Shown: piece after piece, positions 1 through 5,813 of the stretch | Position numbering within the stretch: the stretch's first letter is position 1 | Layout: each line of letters opens with the position of its first letter | Source: Alphaproteobacteria bacterium | Lineage (GTDB): Bacteria; Pseudomonadota; Alphaproteobacteria; RF32; CAG-239 | Reading direction: 5' to 3' | Assembly (NCBI GenBank): GCA_017964705.1 | Contig: JAGCRL010000226.1 | Span: 1-5,854 of the forward strand | DNA length: 5,854 bases | Made by a program: the position numbers and the translations under genes | Notes under the pieces: generated by a model | The model's database searches: none | What the model was told of the DNA's origin: nothing | What the model saw: the letters and a program-made list of their open reading frames with translations, nothing else

Positions 1-492
1 AGCCAATGTGATTATGTAGATTTAAGCAATTGTGATTTATCTCAAATTAAAAACCTGCGTTTCAAAAGGGGCGCCAAAGTCAATCTTTCTGGCTGCACCA
101 ACATTCCTCAAAATCTTGATCTCAGCCAATGTGATTATGTAGATTTAAGCAATTGCGATTTATAGCAAATTAAAAACCTGCGCTTCAAAAAAGATTCCGA
201 AATCAATCTTTCAAGATGCCGCAACATTCCGCAAAATCTGGATGTCAGTCCTTGTAGTTATGTTAATTTAAGTGCAACTGATTTATCGGCTTTAAAAAGC
301 TTACAATTCCAAAAAGATGCCACCGTCAGCCTGGCTCATTGTAAAAATCTGCCTAAAAACATTAATTTTAGTGATTTAAGCGTTATTAATCTGCAAGGCT
401 GTGATCTTCAAGGGCAAACCGATTTAACCTTTAAGGAAGGTTCTGAAATATGCATTTGGGATGCAACAAACTATCCTGAAAAATTTGACCTG
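1..492 (+). repeat. Four tandem 123-bp (41-codon) coding repeats, array probably continuing upstream
   Basis: Units start at 1, 124, 247 and 370, each exactly 123 bp, so changes in copy number stay in frame. Units 1 and 2 are close: their first 67 bases differ at only four positions and 32 of 41 codon products are identical. Units 3 and 4 keep the spacing but diverge in sequence, and a fifth degenerate unit begins at 493. Each unit splits into two half-coils of about 20 residues, one beginning VDLSNC and the other VNLSGC in unit 1, which points to an older doubling of a shorter solenoid coil. The first visible base falls at a unit boundary, so more copies probably lie upstream. Confidence 0.85.
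163..165 (+). other. In-frame TAG (nonsense codon) in repeat unit 2
   Basis: The codon occupies position 14 of the unit. The equivalent codons in the neighbouring units are TCT (Ser), TCG (Ser), CAA (Gln) and AGC (Ser). TAG is one base from TCG or CAG, so a point mutation explains it. Flanking sequence on both sides matches unit 1 almost perfectly, so there is no frameshift or insertion. gltX in the same window also ends in TAG, which fits TAG being read as stop in this organism. Confidence 0.85.
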
Positions 493-651
493 ACAGACTG
501 CAAAGAAATCTGGGTTACTCTAGATGATGTCAGCAAAATTCAAAGTGGCGGCGCCCATGTCGTTTTATGCGATATCGGTGCTCGTGAAACAGACGTCAGT
601 CAGCTACGTAGCTTCAGTATTTCTCAAGCAGATACCCATCCGGTTTTCGGA

Positions 652-945
652 ATGTCTCAGACCACTTTGCTAAGTCTTAAAAATATAAAATTCAGAGATG
701 CCGAGCAACTCGAAGAATACCGCCAAAATCCACGTAGCATTCCTCTTCCTGAAGATTGCCAAATAACCTTTGGTGATGAAGAAAACAGGCAAACCTTTAA
801 CAACGCAAAACAACGTATAGAAAAAGGAAAAAATAAAAACACCCAAACAGCGCCTTCTCCATCTGCTAATACCCCAAGAACAACTCAAACTACAACCCAC
901 GTTCAAACCTCAATTATTAGCGAAAGAAACGAATATAGACGCTAA
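652..945 (+). CDS. C-terminal non-repeat tail of the repeat protein; only Met-initiated ORF after the TAG
   Basis: This 97-codon stretch begins at the first in-frame ATG after the nonsense codon and would be picked up by gene finders as a small hypothetical protein. It is more likely the C-terminal tail of the repeat protein. It continues the same frame without a break, and no convincing Shine-Dalgarno site precedes the ATG: the nearest purine run, GGA, ends one base before it. The product is hydrophilic, with an acidic/Gln-rich first half, a Lys/Asn-rich linker around residues 53-63 and a Thr/Gln/Ser-rich last third. It has no membrane segment, no cysteine and no recognisable domain. If the upstream stop is real and not read through, an independent product from here is possible but not supported. 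Confidence 0.3.
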   Translation: MSQTTLLSLKNIKFRDAEQLEEYRQNPRSIPLPEDCQITFGDEENRQTFNNAKQRIEKGKNKNTQTAPSPSANTPRTTQTTTHVQTSIISERNEYRR

Positions 946-958
946 CCGAAAACAACAT

Positions 959-987
959 TTGACAATCTCAAAAAATCTTTCTAAGAT
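959..987 (+). promoter_or_regulatory. Putative sigma70-type promoter for the small membrane-protein gene
   Basis: A perfect -35 TTGACA (959-964) is followed after 17 bases by TAAGAT (982-987), four of six matches to the consensus -10. Transcription would start near 994 and give a leader of about 115 bases before the ATG at 1109. The spacing is optimal, but the -10 is imperfect and the region is AT-rich, so chance similarity cannot be excluded. A weaker alternative lies closer to the gene: TTGTTT (1055-1060), 18 bases, TATTAT (1079-1084). Confidence 0.4.
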
Positions 988-1016
988 ATCTTCATAAACC
1001 AAATTATGAAGATATC
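985..1016. repeat. Perfect 13-bp inverted repeat with 6-base spacer, overlapping the putative -10
   Basis: The left arm 985-997 and right arm 1004-1016 are exact reverse complements, separated by ACCAAA, and both outer ends read GATATC. The left arm overlaps the last three bases of the proposed -10, and the dyad covers the expected start site, which is where a repressor operator would sit. As RNA it would form a 13-bp AU-rich hairpin. It lies 39 bases after the stop of the repeat gene, but no T-run follows on the plus strand, so it is a poor intrinsic terminator. A smaller dyad (TCGCAA at 1042-1047, TTGCGA at 1059-1064) lies further down the same gap. Apart from these and the candidate promoters, nothing else is evident in 946-1108. 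Confidence 0.75.
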
Positions 1017-1108
1017 CCTGTGTAAACAATTATATCTTTTATCGCAACCATTATTTGTTTGCGAAACGTGAGTGTTCATATTATTACTAACAATTAAAAT
1101 CGAGAGTC

Positions 1109-1276
1109 ATGATAACGCTTATTTTAATTGGAACCTTTGCTTCTTCCATTGCAGGTTCTGCGCTCGTCTGGAAAGTTGTGAACTCAGAAGACGATACGCC
1201 CAAAGAAAAAGAGTATGACAAAGATCCGATTGAGTCAACCGCCACCTCCTCATCCGAGTGGGCTGTTTATCTCTAA
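1109..1276 (+). CDS. Small predicted single-span membrane protein, 55 aa, unknown function
   Basis: An ATG at 1109 opens 55 codons ending in TAA (1274-1276); the frame has a stop at 1088-1090, so no earlier ATG is available. Residues about 2-20 are hydrophobic (Ile/Leu/Ala/Gly/Ser-rich) and predict one transmembrane helix or an uncleaved signal anchor. They are followed by WKVV and then a strongly charged segment (residues about 26-42, alternating Asp/Glu and Lys) and a Ser/Thr-rich end with a Trp and Tyr. There is no cysteine, so it is not a lipoprotein. The ribosome site is weak: GAGAG at 1102-1106 sits only two bases from the ATG. Support for a real gene comes from the coherent membrane-plus-charged-tail composition, a promoter-like sequence upstream and a terminator ten bases after the stop. 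It is not a family I recognise. Confidence 0.55.
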   Translation: MITLILIGTFASSIAGSALVWKVVNSEDDTPKEKEYDKDPIESTATSSSEWAVYL

Positions 1277-1285
1277 ACTCTAAGC

Positions 1286-1318
1286 AAAGACGGCCGTTCC
1301 CAACGAACAGCCGTCTTT
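1286..1318. terminator. Intrinsic terminator between converging genes, probably bidirectional
   Basis: Arms 1286-1299 and 1305-1318 form a 14-bp stem with a five-base loop (CCAAC). One position pairs C1295 with A1309: a mismatch in plus-strand RNA but a G-U wobble in minus-strand RNA, so the minus-strand hairpin is fully paired. On the plus strand the stem runs into a T-rich stretch (TTTAATTTTACTTTT) and would end the small membrane-protein transcript. On the minus strand it begins four bases after the lpxK stop and would end the gltX-lpxK transcript, though the T-run there is short. Confidence 0.85.
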
Positions 1319-1322
1319 AATT

Positions 1323-2249
1323 TTACTTTTGCTGAATAATTGCTCGCACTTTCAAAACATAAATCATTTTTTCCCATTTGCCAGAATTTTCTTTTAATTT
1401 CACAAAATCTTTTTCGGTTGTAATCAAAACCGCACCCAACGAAGATGCCTCTGCCGCCAATGCCTCAATATCTGCCGTCTGATAGGCATAATGGTCAGCA
1501 AAATCTCGTGTTTGCACAACTTCAAATCCCTGTTCTCGCAATGTTTGATAAAACTTTTCCGGATGTCCGATACCTGCAAAAGCAACCACCTTTTTATTTT
1601 CAAGTGTCAACGGTTCTGCTTGAAGTTTTCCGTAATAAACCGGCAACCTACATAGTTTAGCCAATCCGGTTTTATCTTCTCCCATAATCAACACATAATT
1701 TGCCCGTTTTTCACCGTTTGCAAGTGTCTCCCGCAACGGTCCAGCCGGAATAATCCGTCCGTTACCAATACCGACTGTTCCGTCAAAAACAAGCCAACTT
1801 TCATCTTTATAAAGCGTCGGATTTTGAAAACCATCGTCCATAACAATAATTTCCGCACCGAGTTTTTCTGCCATCTTTGCCCCTATAGCCCGATTCGGAG
1901 CAATAATCGTCGGCGCCGTATTTGCCAACAACCTTGCCTCATCACCGGTTTCCGCCGCACTATGCTTGGCCGTATCAACCACAATATTTTTAAGTTTTCC
2001 CTTATATCCTCGCGTCACAAAAAAAACTTTTTTCCCTTCTGCCATATATTTTTCTGCCATTGCAATTGCCACCGGTGTTTTACCGACACCTCCTGCCGTA
2101 ATATTACCGATACAAATCACTTTAGCAGAAGAATGGTACGGCTTAGCGCGCCTAATTCGCCATTGCGTTGCAAATCCGTAAACTACCGAAAACGGCGCCA
2201 ACACACAACTCCAAAAATTATTTTTCTGCCAAAACTTCGGCGTTTTCAT
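1323..2249 (-). CDS. lpxK: Tetraacyldisaccharide 4'-kinase LpxK
   Basis: LpxK uses ATP to phosphorylate the 4' position of the tetraacyl disaccharide-1-phosphate, giving lipid IVA on the cytoplasmic face of the inner membrane. The 308-residue product carries the family signature in order: a hydrophobic N-terminal helix (about 12-27) for membrane association; a P-loop GGVGKTP (53-59); RGYKG (80-84); GDEARLLA (102-109); the Walker-B-like DDGFQNP (138-144); GRIIPAGPLRE (164-174); AGIGHPEKF (225-233); DHY (252-254); and TTEKDF (277-282). Length is normal, near the 310-330 usual for the family. The ATG lies in an ATGA overlap with the waaA stop, which together with a strong AAGGAGG upstream fixes the start and suggests translational coupling. 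It is the last gene of the operon, with a terminator directly behind. All key motifs are present, so activity is expected. Confidence 0.97.
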   Translation of the reverse strand: MKTPKFWQKNNFWSCVLAPFSVVYGFATQWRIRRAKPYHSSAKVICIGNITAGGVGKTPVAIAMAEKYMAEGKKVFFVTRGYKGKLKNIVVDTAKHSAAETGDEARLLANTAPTIIAPNRAIGAKMAEKLGAEIIVMDDGFQNPTLYKDESWLVFDGTVGIGNGRIIPAGPLRETLANGEKRANYVLIMGEDKTGLAKLCRLPVYYGKLQAEPLTLENKKVVAFAGIGHPEKFYQTLREQGFEVVQTRDFADHYAYQTADIEALAAEASSLGAVLITTEKDFVKLKENSGKWEKMIYVLKVRAIIQQK

Positions 2250-3511
2250 CGTTTCAATTCCTCCTTAAGCGCCGCCGCAATACCATCAAGCACCTGGGCT
2301 TCTTTTTGCGTCCAATCATAAGCTTTTTGCTGTGCCAACTGCATCAAATTCGGATTAGCAAACAATCTCTCTGCCGCCTCGATAACTTCTTTAGCATTAT
2401 CCACCTTAATCACCGCCTGATAGTTTTGTGCTCGCTCCGTCATATCCGTAAAATTATGCATATGTGGCCCTAAAATAATTGCATTATGATCCTTTGCCGG
2501 TTCAATAAAATTCTGCCCCCCGTGTGCAATCAGCGAACCTCCCACAAAAGTAACCGGTGCCAACTGATACCAAAGCCCCATTTCACCGATGGTATCTGCC
2601 ACATACACTTCTGTTTTATTTTCAATATTTTCCGCCTTAGAACGTTGCACCGTATTAAATTTTCGTTCCCTAAACATTGCTGTTACCTCATCTCCGCGAT
2701 TAGGATGTCTGGGAACCACAATCACCAGCAAATTTTCCATCAGTTGCTTTAGTTGCGGCAAATACTCTGCCAACTGTTCTTCTTCATTATAGTGCGTTGA
2801 GCTGATCAAAAAAATCGGCCTGTTCCCGATAGCATTTTGCAAAACCTTAAGTTTTTCTTCATCAACCGGCAATTTCATTCCGGCATATTTAATATTTCCC
2901 ACGCAAGCCGTTTTCGGTGCACCTAAAATTTGCAATCTTTCCTTATCTTGTTCAGATTGCCCCAAACACAGCGTAAAACATTGTAAAATTTCTTTAGCCG
3001 CAAAACCAAATTTCTTCCATTTAGCAAAAGATCTATCCGAAACCCGACCATTAACCAAAATAAGCGGAATCTTTCTTGCTGCCGTTTCAGAAATCAGCGA
3101 TGGCCAAAATTCCGACTCAAACCACAACACCGCATCCGGTTTAAAATGATTTAGTAAGCGCTTTGCATAGCGTGGCACATCAAACGGCACAAACTGATGA
3201 AACGCCCGCTCCGGCAATCTTTTTGCCATAATTTCGGCCGAAGTCAATGTTCCGGTAGTAACCATAATAAAAAGCTGCTCATCCTCTTTTAACAGCTTAT
3301 CTATCAGCGGCAACATAGATATCGCTTCACCCACCGAAGCTCCGTGAAACCACAATAACTTTCCTTCCGGTCGCGGATAAGTATAAATCCCCAACCGCTC
3401 ATTAAATCGCGTCGGATGTTCTTTTCCTATCCGCCGCCTTTTTCTGATATACGTAACTTTAATAAGCGGAAAAAGCAGACTAATCAAAAATTTATAAGTA
3501 CGAATAAACAT
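2246..3511 (-). CDS. waaA: 3-deoxy-D-manno-octulosonic acid (Kdo) transferase WaaA
   Basis: WaaA (KdtA) transfers Kdo from CMP-Kdo to lipid IVA at the inner membrane, the step after LpxK. The 421-residue product matches the GT30 family, which has two Rossmann-like domains (GT-B fold) and is usually about 420-430 residues long. Visible features are a hydrophobic N-terminal anchor (about 8-20) followed by a basic patch, GASVGE (57-62) with the glutamate at the position of the family's catalytic base, ESEFWP (132-137), NGRVSDRS (154-161), GNIKY (205-209), STHYNEEE (238-245), VPRHPNR (266-272), DTIGEMG (306-312), GGS (324-326), GGQNFIEP (331-338) and GPHMHNF (348-354). The last block is the nucleotide-sugar-binding side. 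The ATG has a G-rich GGGGGA eight bases upstream, in the 19-bp gap after the DUF374 gene. Sequence alone does not show whether it adds one, two or more Kdo residues. Confidence 0.97.
   Translation of the reverse strand: MFIRTYKFLISLLFPLIKVTYIRKRRRIGKEHPTRFNERLGIYTYPRPEGKLLWFHGASVGEAISMLPLIDKLLKEDEQLFIMVTTGTLTSAEIMAKRLPERAFHQFVPFDVPRYAKRLLNHFKPDAVLWFESEFWPSLISETAARKIPLILVNGRVSDRSFAKWKKFGFAAKEILQCFTLCLGQSEQDKERLQILGAPKTACVGNIKYAGMKLPVDEEKLKVLQNAIGNRPIFLISSTHYNEEEQLAEYLPQLKQLMENLLVIVVPRHPNRGDEVTAMFRERKFNTVQRSKAENIENKTEVYVADTIGEMGLWYQLAPVTFVGGSLIAHGGQNFIEPAKDHNAIILGPHMHNFTDMTERAQNYQAVIKVDNAKEVIEAAERLFANPNLMQLAQQKAYDWTQKEAQVLDGIAAALKEELKR
2260..2266 (-). promoter_or_regulatory. Strong Shine-Dalgarno site of lpxK inside waaA
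   Basis: Minus-strand AAGGAGG lies ten bases before the lpxK ATG and within the last codons of waaA. It is the best ribosome-binding match among the operon genes and supports the ATG at 2249. Confidence 0.8.
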
Positions 3512-3530
3512 CTGTTTTTCCCCCGTTCAA

Positions 3531-4292
3531 TTAATGACGATGCCGATGCAAATGGCGTTTAGCACGAACAGTATCTTCCGGCAAAACCTGCTGAACACCG
3601 CACCGTTTATCCACTTCATAGGTCAAAGCATTCAGCTCATCTTCAAATTGTTTACGCAATCTTTCCATTTCTTCTTCGGAAGCATCTGCCGGCACAAACA
3701 TCGGTTTAGTTCCCAACACCACTGCTTTTTTGAACAACTTCGGAAGAAGCATCGCATCCCAAGCCTTAGTTAACACCAATGCATTTTCAGAACTGTATGT
3801 ATACCCGACAATCGGCTTACCGGTTTTCTGAGCAAAATAAATAACACTTTTATTCAACCTCATTCTCGGTCCGCGTGGTCCGTCCGAAATAAGTGAAACA
3901 ATTGTTCCCTGATTAAGCTCTTTCACAATATCCAACGCCGCCTTTGAAGCCTGTCTGTCCGAAGAACCGTCAATCGTCATAATATTATAATTCTTGAGCA
4001 ATTGTGCAATAATTCGCCCATCATTATGCGGAGAAACAAGTGCTTTCATCGGTCTGGTATTCCGCCAAAAAAACGGTAACATCAATGCTCGTCCGTGCCA
4101 AGCCACAAAAATTCCGCCGTTGTTATCGTCCATCAATTTCTCAAACGCCTGCTGTTGATCATACAATTCAAACTTTCCGGTTTTACCGACCAACCATGAA
4201 TAAATAAACGCCAATTCGCCTATTAACCATATAACAGCTTTGGTCCGTCCGAGCCACTTTATCCAGTGTTTAATTCTTTTTTTGATAGTCAT
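3531..4292 (-). CDS. DUF374 lysophospholipid acyltransferase-like protein
   Basis: The 253-residue product resembles the DUF374 branch of the lysophospholipid acyltransferase superfamily. The function of this branch is not settled; its regular position beside waaA and lpxK suggests a role in lipid A or envelope lipid acylation. Residues about 19-36 form a hydrophobic membrane anchor. Conserved blocks follow: WHGR (65-68), VSPHNDGR (86-93), GSSDRQASKAAL (109-120) and SDGPRGPR (136-143), the last being the hallmark. The classical H-x4-D acyltransferase motif is absent: H66 has no Asp five residues on, so WHGR presumably takes its place. The C-terminus is unusual, RHLHRHRH, basic with four alternating histidines. 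The ATG follows GGGAG by four bases. The gene lies 39 bp after gltX and 19 bp before waaA, so it is clearly in the operon. Confidence 0.88.
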   Translation of the reverse strand: MTIKKRIKHWIKWLGRTKAVIWLIGELAFIYSWLVGKTGKFELYDQQQAFEKLMDDNNGGIFVAWHGRALMLPFFWRNTRPMKALVSPHNDGRIIAQLLKNYNIMTIDGSSDRQASKAALDIVKELNQGTIVSLISDGPRGPRMRLNKSVIYFAQKTGKPIVGYTYSSENALVLTKAWDAMLLPKLFKKAVVLGTKPMFVPADASEEEMERLRKQFEDELNALTYEVDKRCGVQQVLPEDTVRAKRHLHRHRH

Positions 4293-4331
4293 TTGTCTCC
4301 CACCAACAAAATAAGATTATCTCTCAAAAAC

Positions 4332-5747
4332 CTAAACCAATGCCAAACGGCGCAAGGTTTCTTCTTTACCGAGCACTTCTGCAATTTCACTGGCCCCACC
4401 CGGTGTTGTTTCCAAACCTGTTAAGGCTATTCTCACCGGATAAAGCACTTGTCCGTTTTTCAAACCGTTTTCAATTGCCACTGCTTTAAGACACTCAAAC
4501 AACCCTTCGTTGCTCCAATTATCCAATTTTTCAAGTGCCGGTATTGCTAATGCAATCGCTTTTTTAGCAATTTCAACATCTGTTTTCATTTTCTTATTCA
4601 CAAACAATTCTTCACCATAAGTCGGCAGAGTTTCAATAAAGCGAGCCATTTCCGCAATATCTTTCAATGTCTCGATTCGCGGCTGCAAAACCTTAGATAA
4701 CGCCTCTCTGTTAACCGCTCTGGTCAAGAATGTATCATACTCTTTATCAGCCAACTTATGAAATTCCTCAAACGGCAATGCTCTGATATAGCATCCGTTC
4801 ATCCACTTCAACTTTGTGATATCAAATATTGCCGGTGATTTATTAATTCTGTTGGCATCAAAAACTTGTCTCAGTTCTGCCAATGAAAAAATTTCCTGTT
4901 CCGTACCCGGGTTCCATCCTAAAAGGGCAATATAATTCAAAATCGCCGCCGGCAGATATCCTTTTTCCACCAAATCCTGGAATGATGCATCTCCATTACG
5001 TTTAGAAAGTTTATGTTGAGCATCTTTCATCACTTGTGCCACATGCACATAAGTCGGCGGTGTCCATCCGAAAGCCTCATAGATAAGATTATATTTCGGT
5101 GTCGAAGAAATATACTCATTTCCTCTCACTACATGTGTAATAGCCATCAAATGGTCATCCACCACATTAGCAAAATTATATGTCGGAAAACCATCTGATT
5201 TTAGCAACACACCTTCATCCAGCTCATCATAGTCAATTTCAATATCGCCATAAACCACATCATGAAACATAGATTTTCCTTTTTTATTGATATTTTGGCG
5301 AATAACATAAGGCTCCCCATTAGCCACCCGTTTTTTAGCTTCTTCCAAAGGAATCATCTTGCACGGGTCCTTAAATTTAATATTAGCCTCTTCATCTTTT
5401 TGTTCATCGGCCTCATCTTTAGAGCAAAAACAATAGTGTGCTCCGCCCAATTCCACCAATTTATGAGCATACTCCTGATACAACGGTAATCTTTCCGATT
5501 GCACATAAGGTCCGTAATTTCCGCCGATATCCGGTCCTTCGTCCCAATTCATTCCCACCGTTTTAAGTGTTCGATAAATAATATCGGTTGCCCCTTCCAC
5601 ATAACGTTTTTGGTCTGTATCTTCAATTCGTAAAACAAAACTACCGCCATTAACTTTCGCAATCAAATACTCATACAACGCAGTTCTCAAATTACCGATA
5701 TGCATATAACCGGTCGGGCTCGGTGCAAAACGAGTTCTCGTTACCAT
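4332..5747 (-). CDS. gltX: Glutamyl-tRNA synthetase GltX
   Basis: This class I aminoacyl-tRNA synthetase activates glutamate with ATP and charges tRNA-Glu in the cytoplasm; in bacteria lacking GlnRS a GltX may also mischarge tRNA-Gln for the amidotransferase. The 471-residue product has FAPSPTGYMHIGN (7-19), containing the HIGH motif as HIGN; FVLRIEDTD (37-45); CFC (106-108) with C129, part of the usual zinc site, though the fourth ligand is not evident; the tRNA-acceptor region with YNFANVVDDHLM (190-201); and KLSKR (246-250), the KMSKS loop. A helical anticodon-binding domain follows, ending in LTGLETTPG (442-450). The start is set at the ATG at 5747, which places FAPSPTG as in relatives and follows AGGAG by ten bases. 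The frame is open a further 35 codons upstream, but that extension is hydrophobic and AT-rich and looks non-coding. The gene ends in TAG, with an in-frame TAA after four further codons. It heads the operon. Confidence 0.97.
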   Translation of the reverse strand: MVTRTRFAPSPTGYMHIGNLRTALYEYLIAKVNGGSFVLRIEDTDQKRYVEGATDIIYRTLKTVGMNWDEGPDIGGNYGPYVQSERLPLYQEYAHKLVELGGAHYCFCSKDEADEQKDEEANIKFKDPCKMIPLEEAKKRVANGEPYVIRQNINKKGKSMFHDVVYGDIEIDYDELDEGVLLKSDGFPTYNFANVVDDHLMAITHVVRGNEYISSTPKYNLIYEAFGWTPPTYVHVAQVMKDAQHKLSKRNGDASFQDLVEKGYLPAAILNYIALLGWNPGTEQEIFSLAELRQVFDANRINKSPAIFDITKLKWMNGCYIRALPFEEFHKLADKEYDTFLTRAVNREALSKVLQPRIETLKDIAEMARFIETLPTYGEELFVNKKMKTDVEIAKKAIALAIPALEKLDNWSNEGLFECLKAVAIENGLKNGQVLYPVRIALTGLETTPGGASEIAEVLGKEETLRRLALV

Positions 5748-5757
5748 TGTCAAAAAA

Positions 5758-5762
5758 CTCCT
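5758..5762 (-). promoter_or_regulatory. Shine-Dalgarno site of gltX
   Basis: Minus-strand AGGAG lies ten bases before the ATG at 5747. It decides the start over the longer open frame reaching 5852, whose ATG is at the window edge and has no visible ribosome site. Confidence 0.7.
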
Positions 5763-5784
5763 ATTTATCCATAACAAAAATATT

Positions 5785-5813
5785 AATATAAAAGCTTTAA
5801 AACAACTCATCAA
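5785..5813 (-). promoter_or_regulatory. Putative sigma70-type promoter of the gltX-lpxK operon
   Basis: On the minus strand TTGATG (5808-5813, four of six matches to the -35) is followed after exactly 17 bases by TATATT (5785-5790, five of six matches to the -10). Transcription would start near 5778, giving a leader of about 30 bases that includes the AGGAG site. The region is AT-rich, so -10-like matches are common; the correct spacing and position raise the likelihood. No other convincing promoter was seen between the operon genes. Confidence 0.45.

Larger units (their letters stand above)
1..945 (+). pseudogene. 41-residue-repeat solenoid protein, 5'-truncated by the window and interrupted by an in-frame TAG
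   Basis: Frame 1 is open from the first base to the TAA at 943-945 except for one TAG at 163-165, so 314 codons belong to one reading frame. Roughly codons 1-164 form tandem 41-residue units with recurring VxLSxC and NIPQNLD-like motifs, and a degenerate fifth unit follows. Codons from about 218 to the end are non-repetitive: a charged segment, a Lys/Asn-rich stretch (codons about 270-281) and a Thr/Gln/Ser-rich tail ending in an Arg/Glu-rich terminus. The alternating hydrophobic pattern suggests a beta-solenoid or leucine-rich-repeat-like fold; this is inference, and I do not recognise a named family. The N-terminus lies outside the window, so export signals cannot be judged. No ATG, GTG or TTG occurs in frame between the TAG and 652, so the repeats after the stop could be made only by readthrough or a rare start. 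It is therefore called a pseudogene, but the 260 codons kept open after the TAG suggest a very recent mutation, a strain-specific stop, or a sequencing error. Confidence 0.65.

Noticed and set aside
160..171. Readthrough signal resembling the viral UAG-CAA leaky context
   Set aside because: TAG is followed by CAA but then ATT, which does not complete the known UAG-CAR-YYA context, and that signal is described for eukaryotic ribosomes.
1..492. CRISPR array
   Set aside because: The 123-bp periodicity is that of coding repeats in one frame with gradual divergence; there are no short identical repeats with unrelated spacers.
657..906. Two minus-strand open frames (61 and 78 codons) opposite the repeat-protein tail
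   Set aside because: They are antisense to a frame that continues the repeat protein and show no ribosome site or domain.
994..1108. Riboswitch in the leader of the small gene
   Set aside because: The leader is about 115 bases and contains hairpins, but I see no conserved core of a known riboswitch class and no terminator/antiterminator pair.
1..1276. Mobile element or recently transferred island
   Set aside because: No transposase, integrase, terminal inverted repeats, target duplications or tRNA gene are visible, and base composition is not obviously different from the operon.
1824..2321. 165-codon plus-strand open frame opposite lpxK and the end of waaA
   Set aside because: It lies fully over two confidently identified genes, its composition (His/Arg/Cys/Ser-rich) is typical of an antisense shadow, and no promoter or ribosome site supports it.
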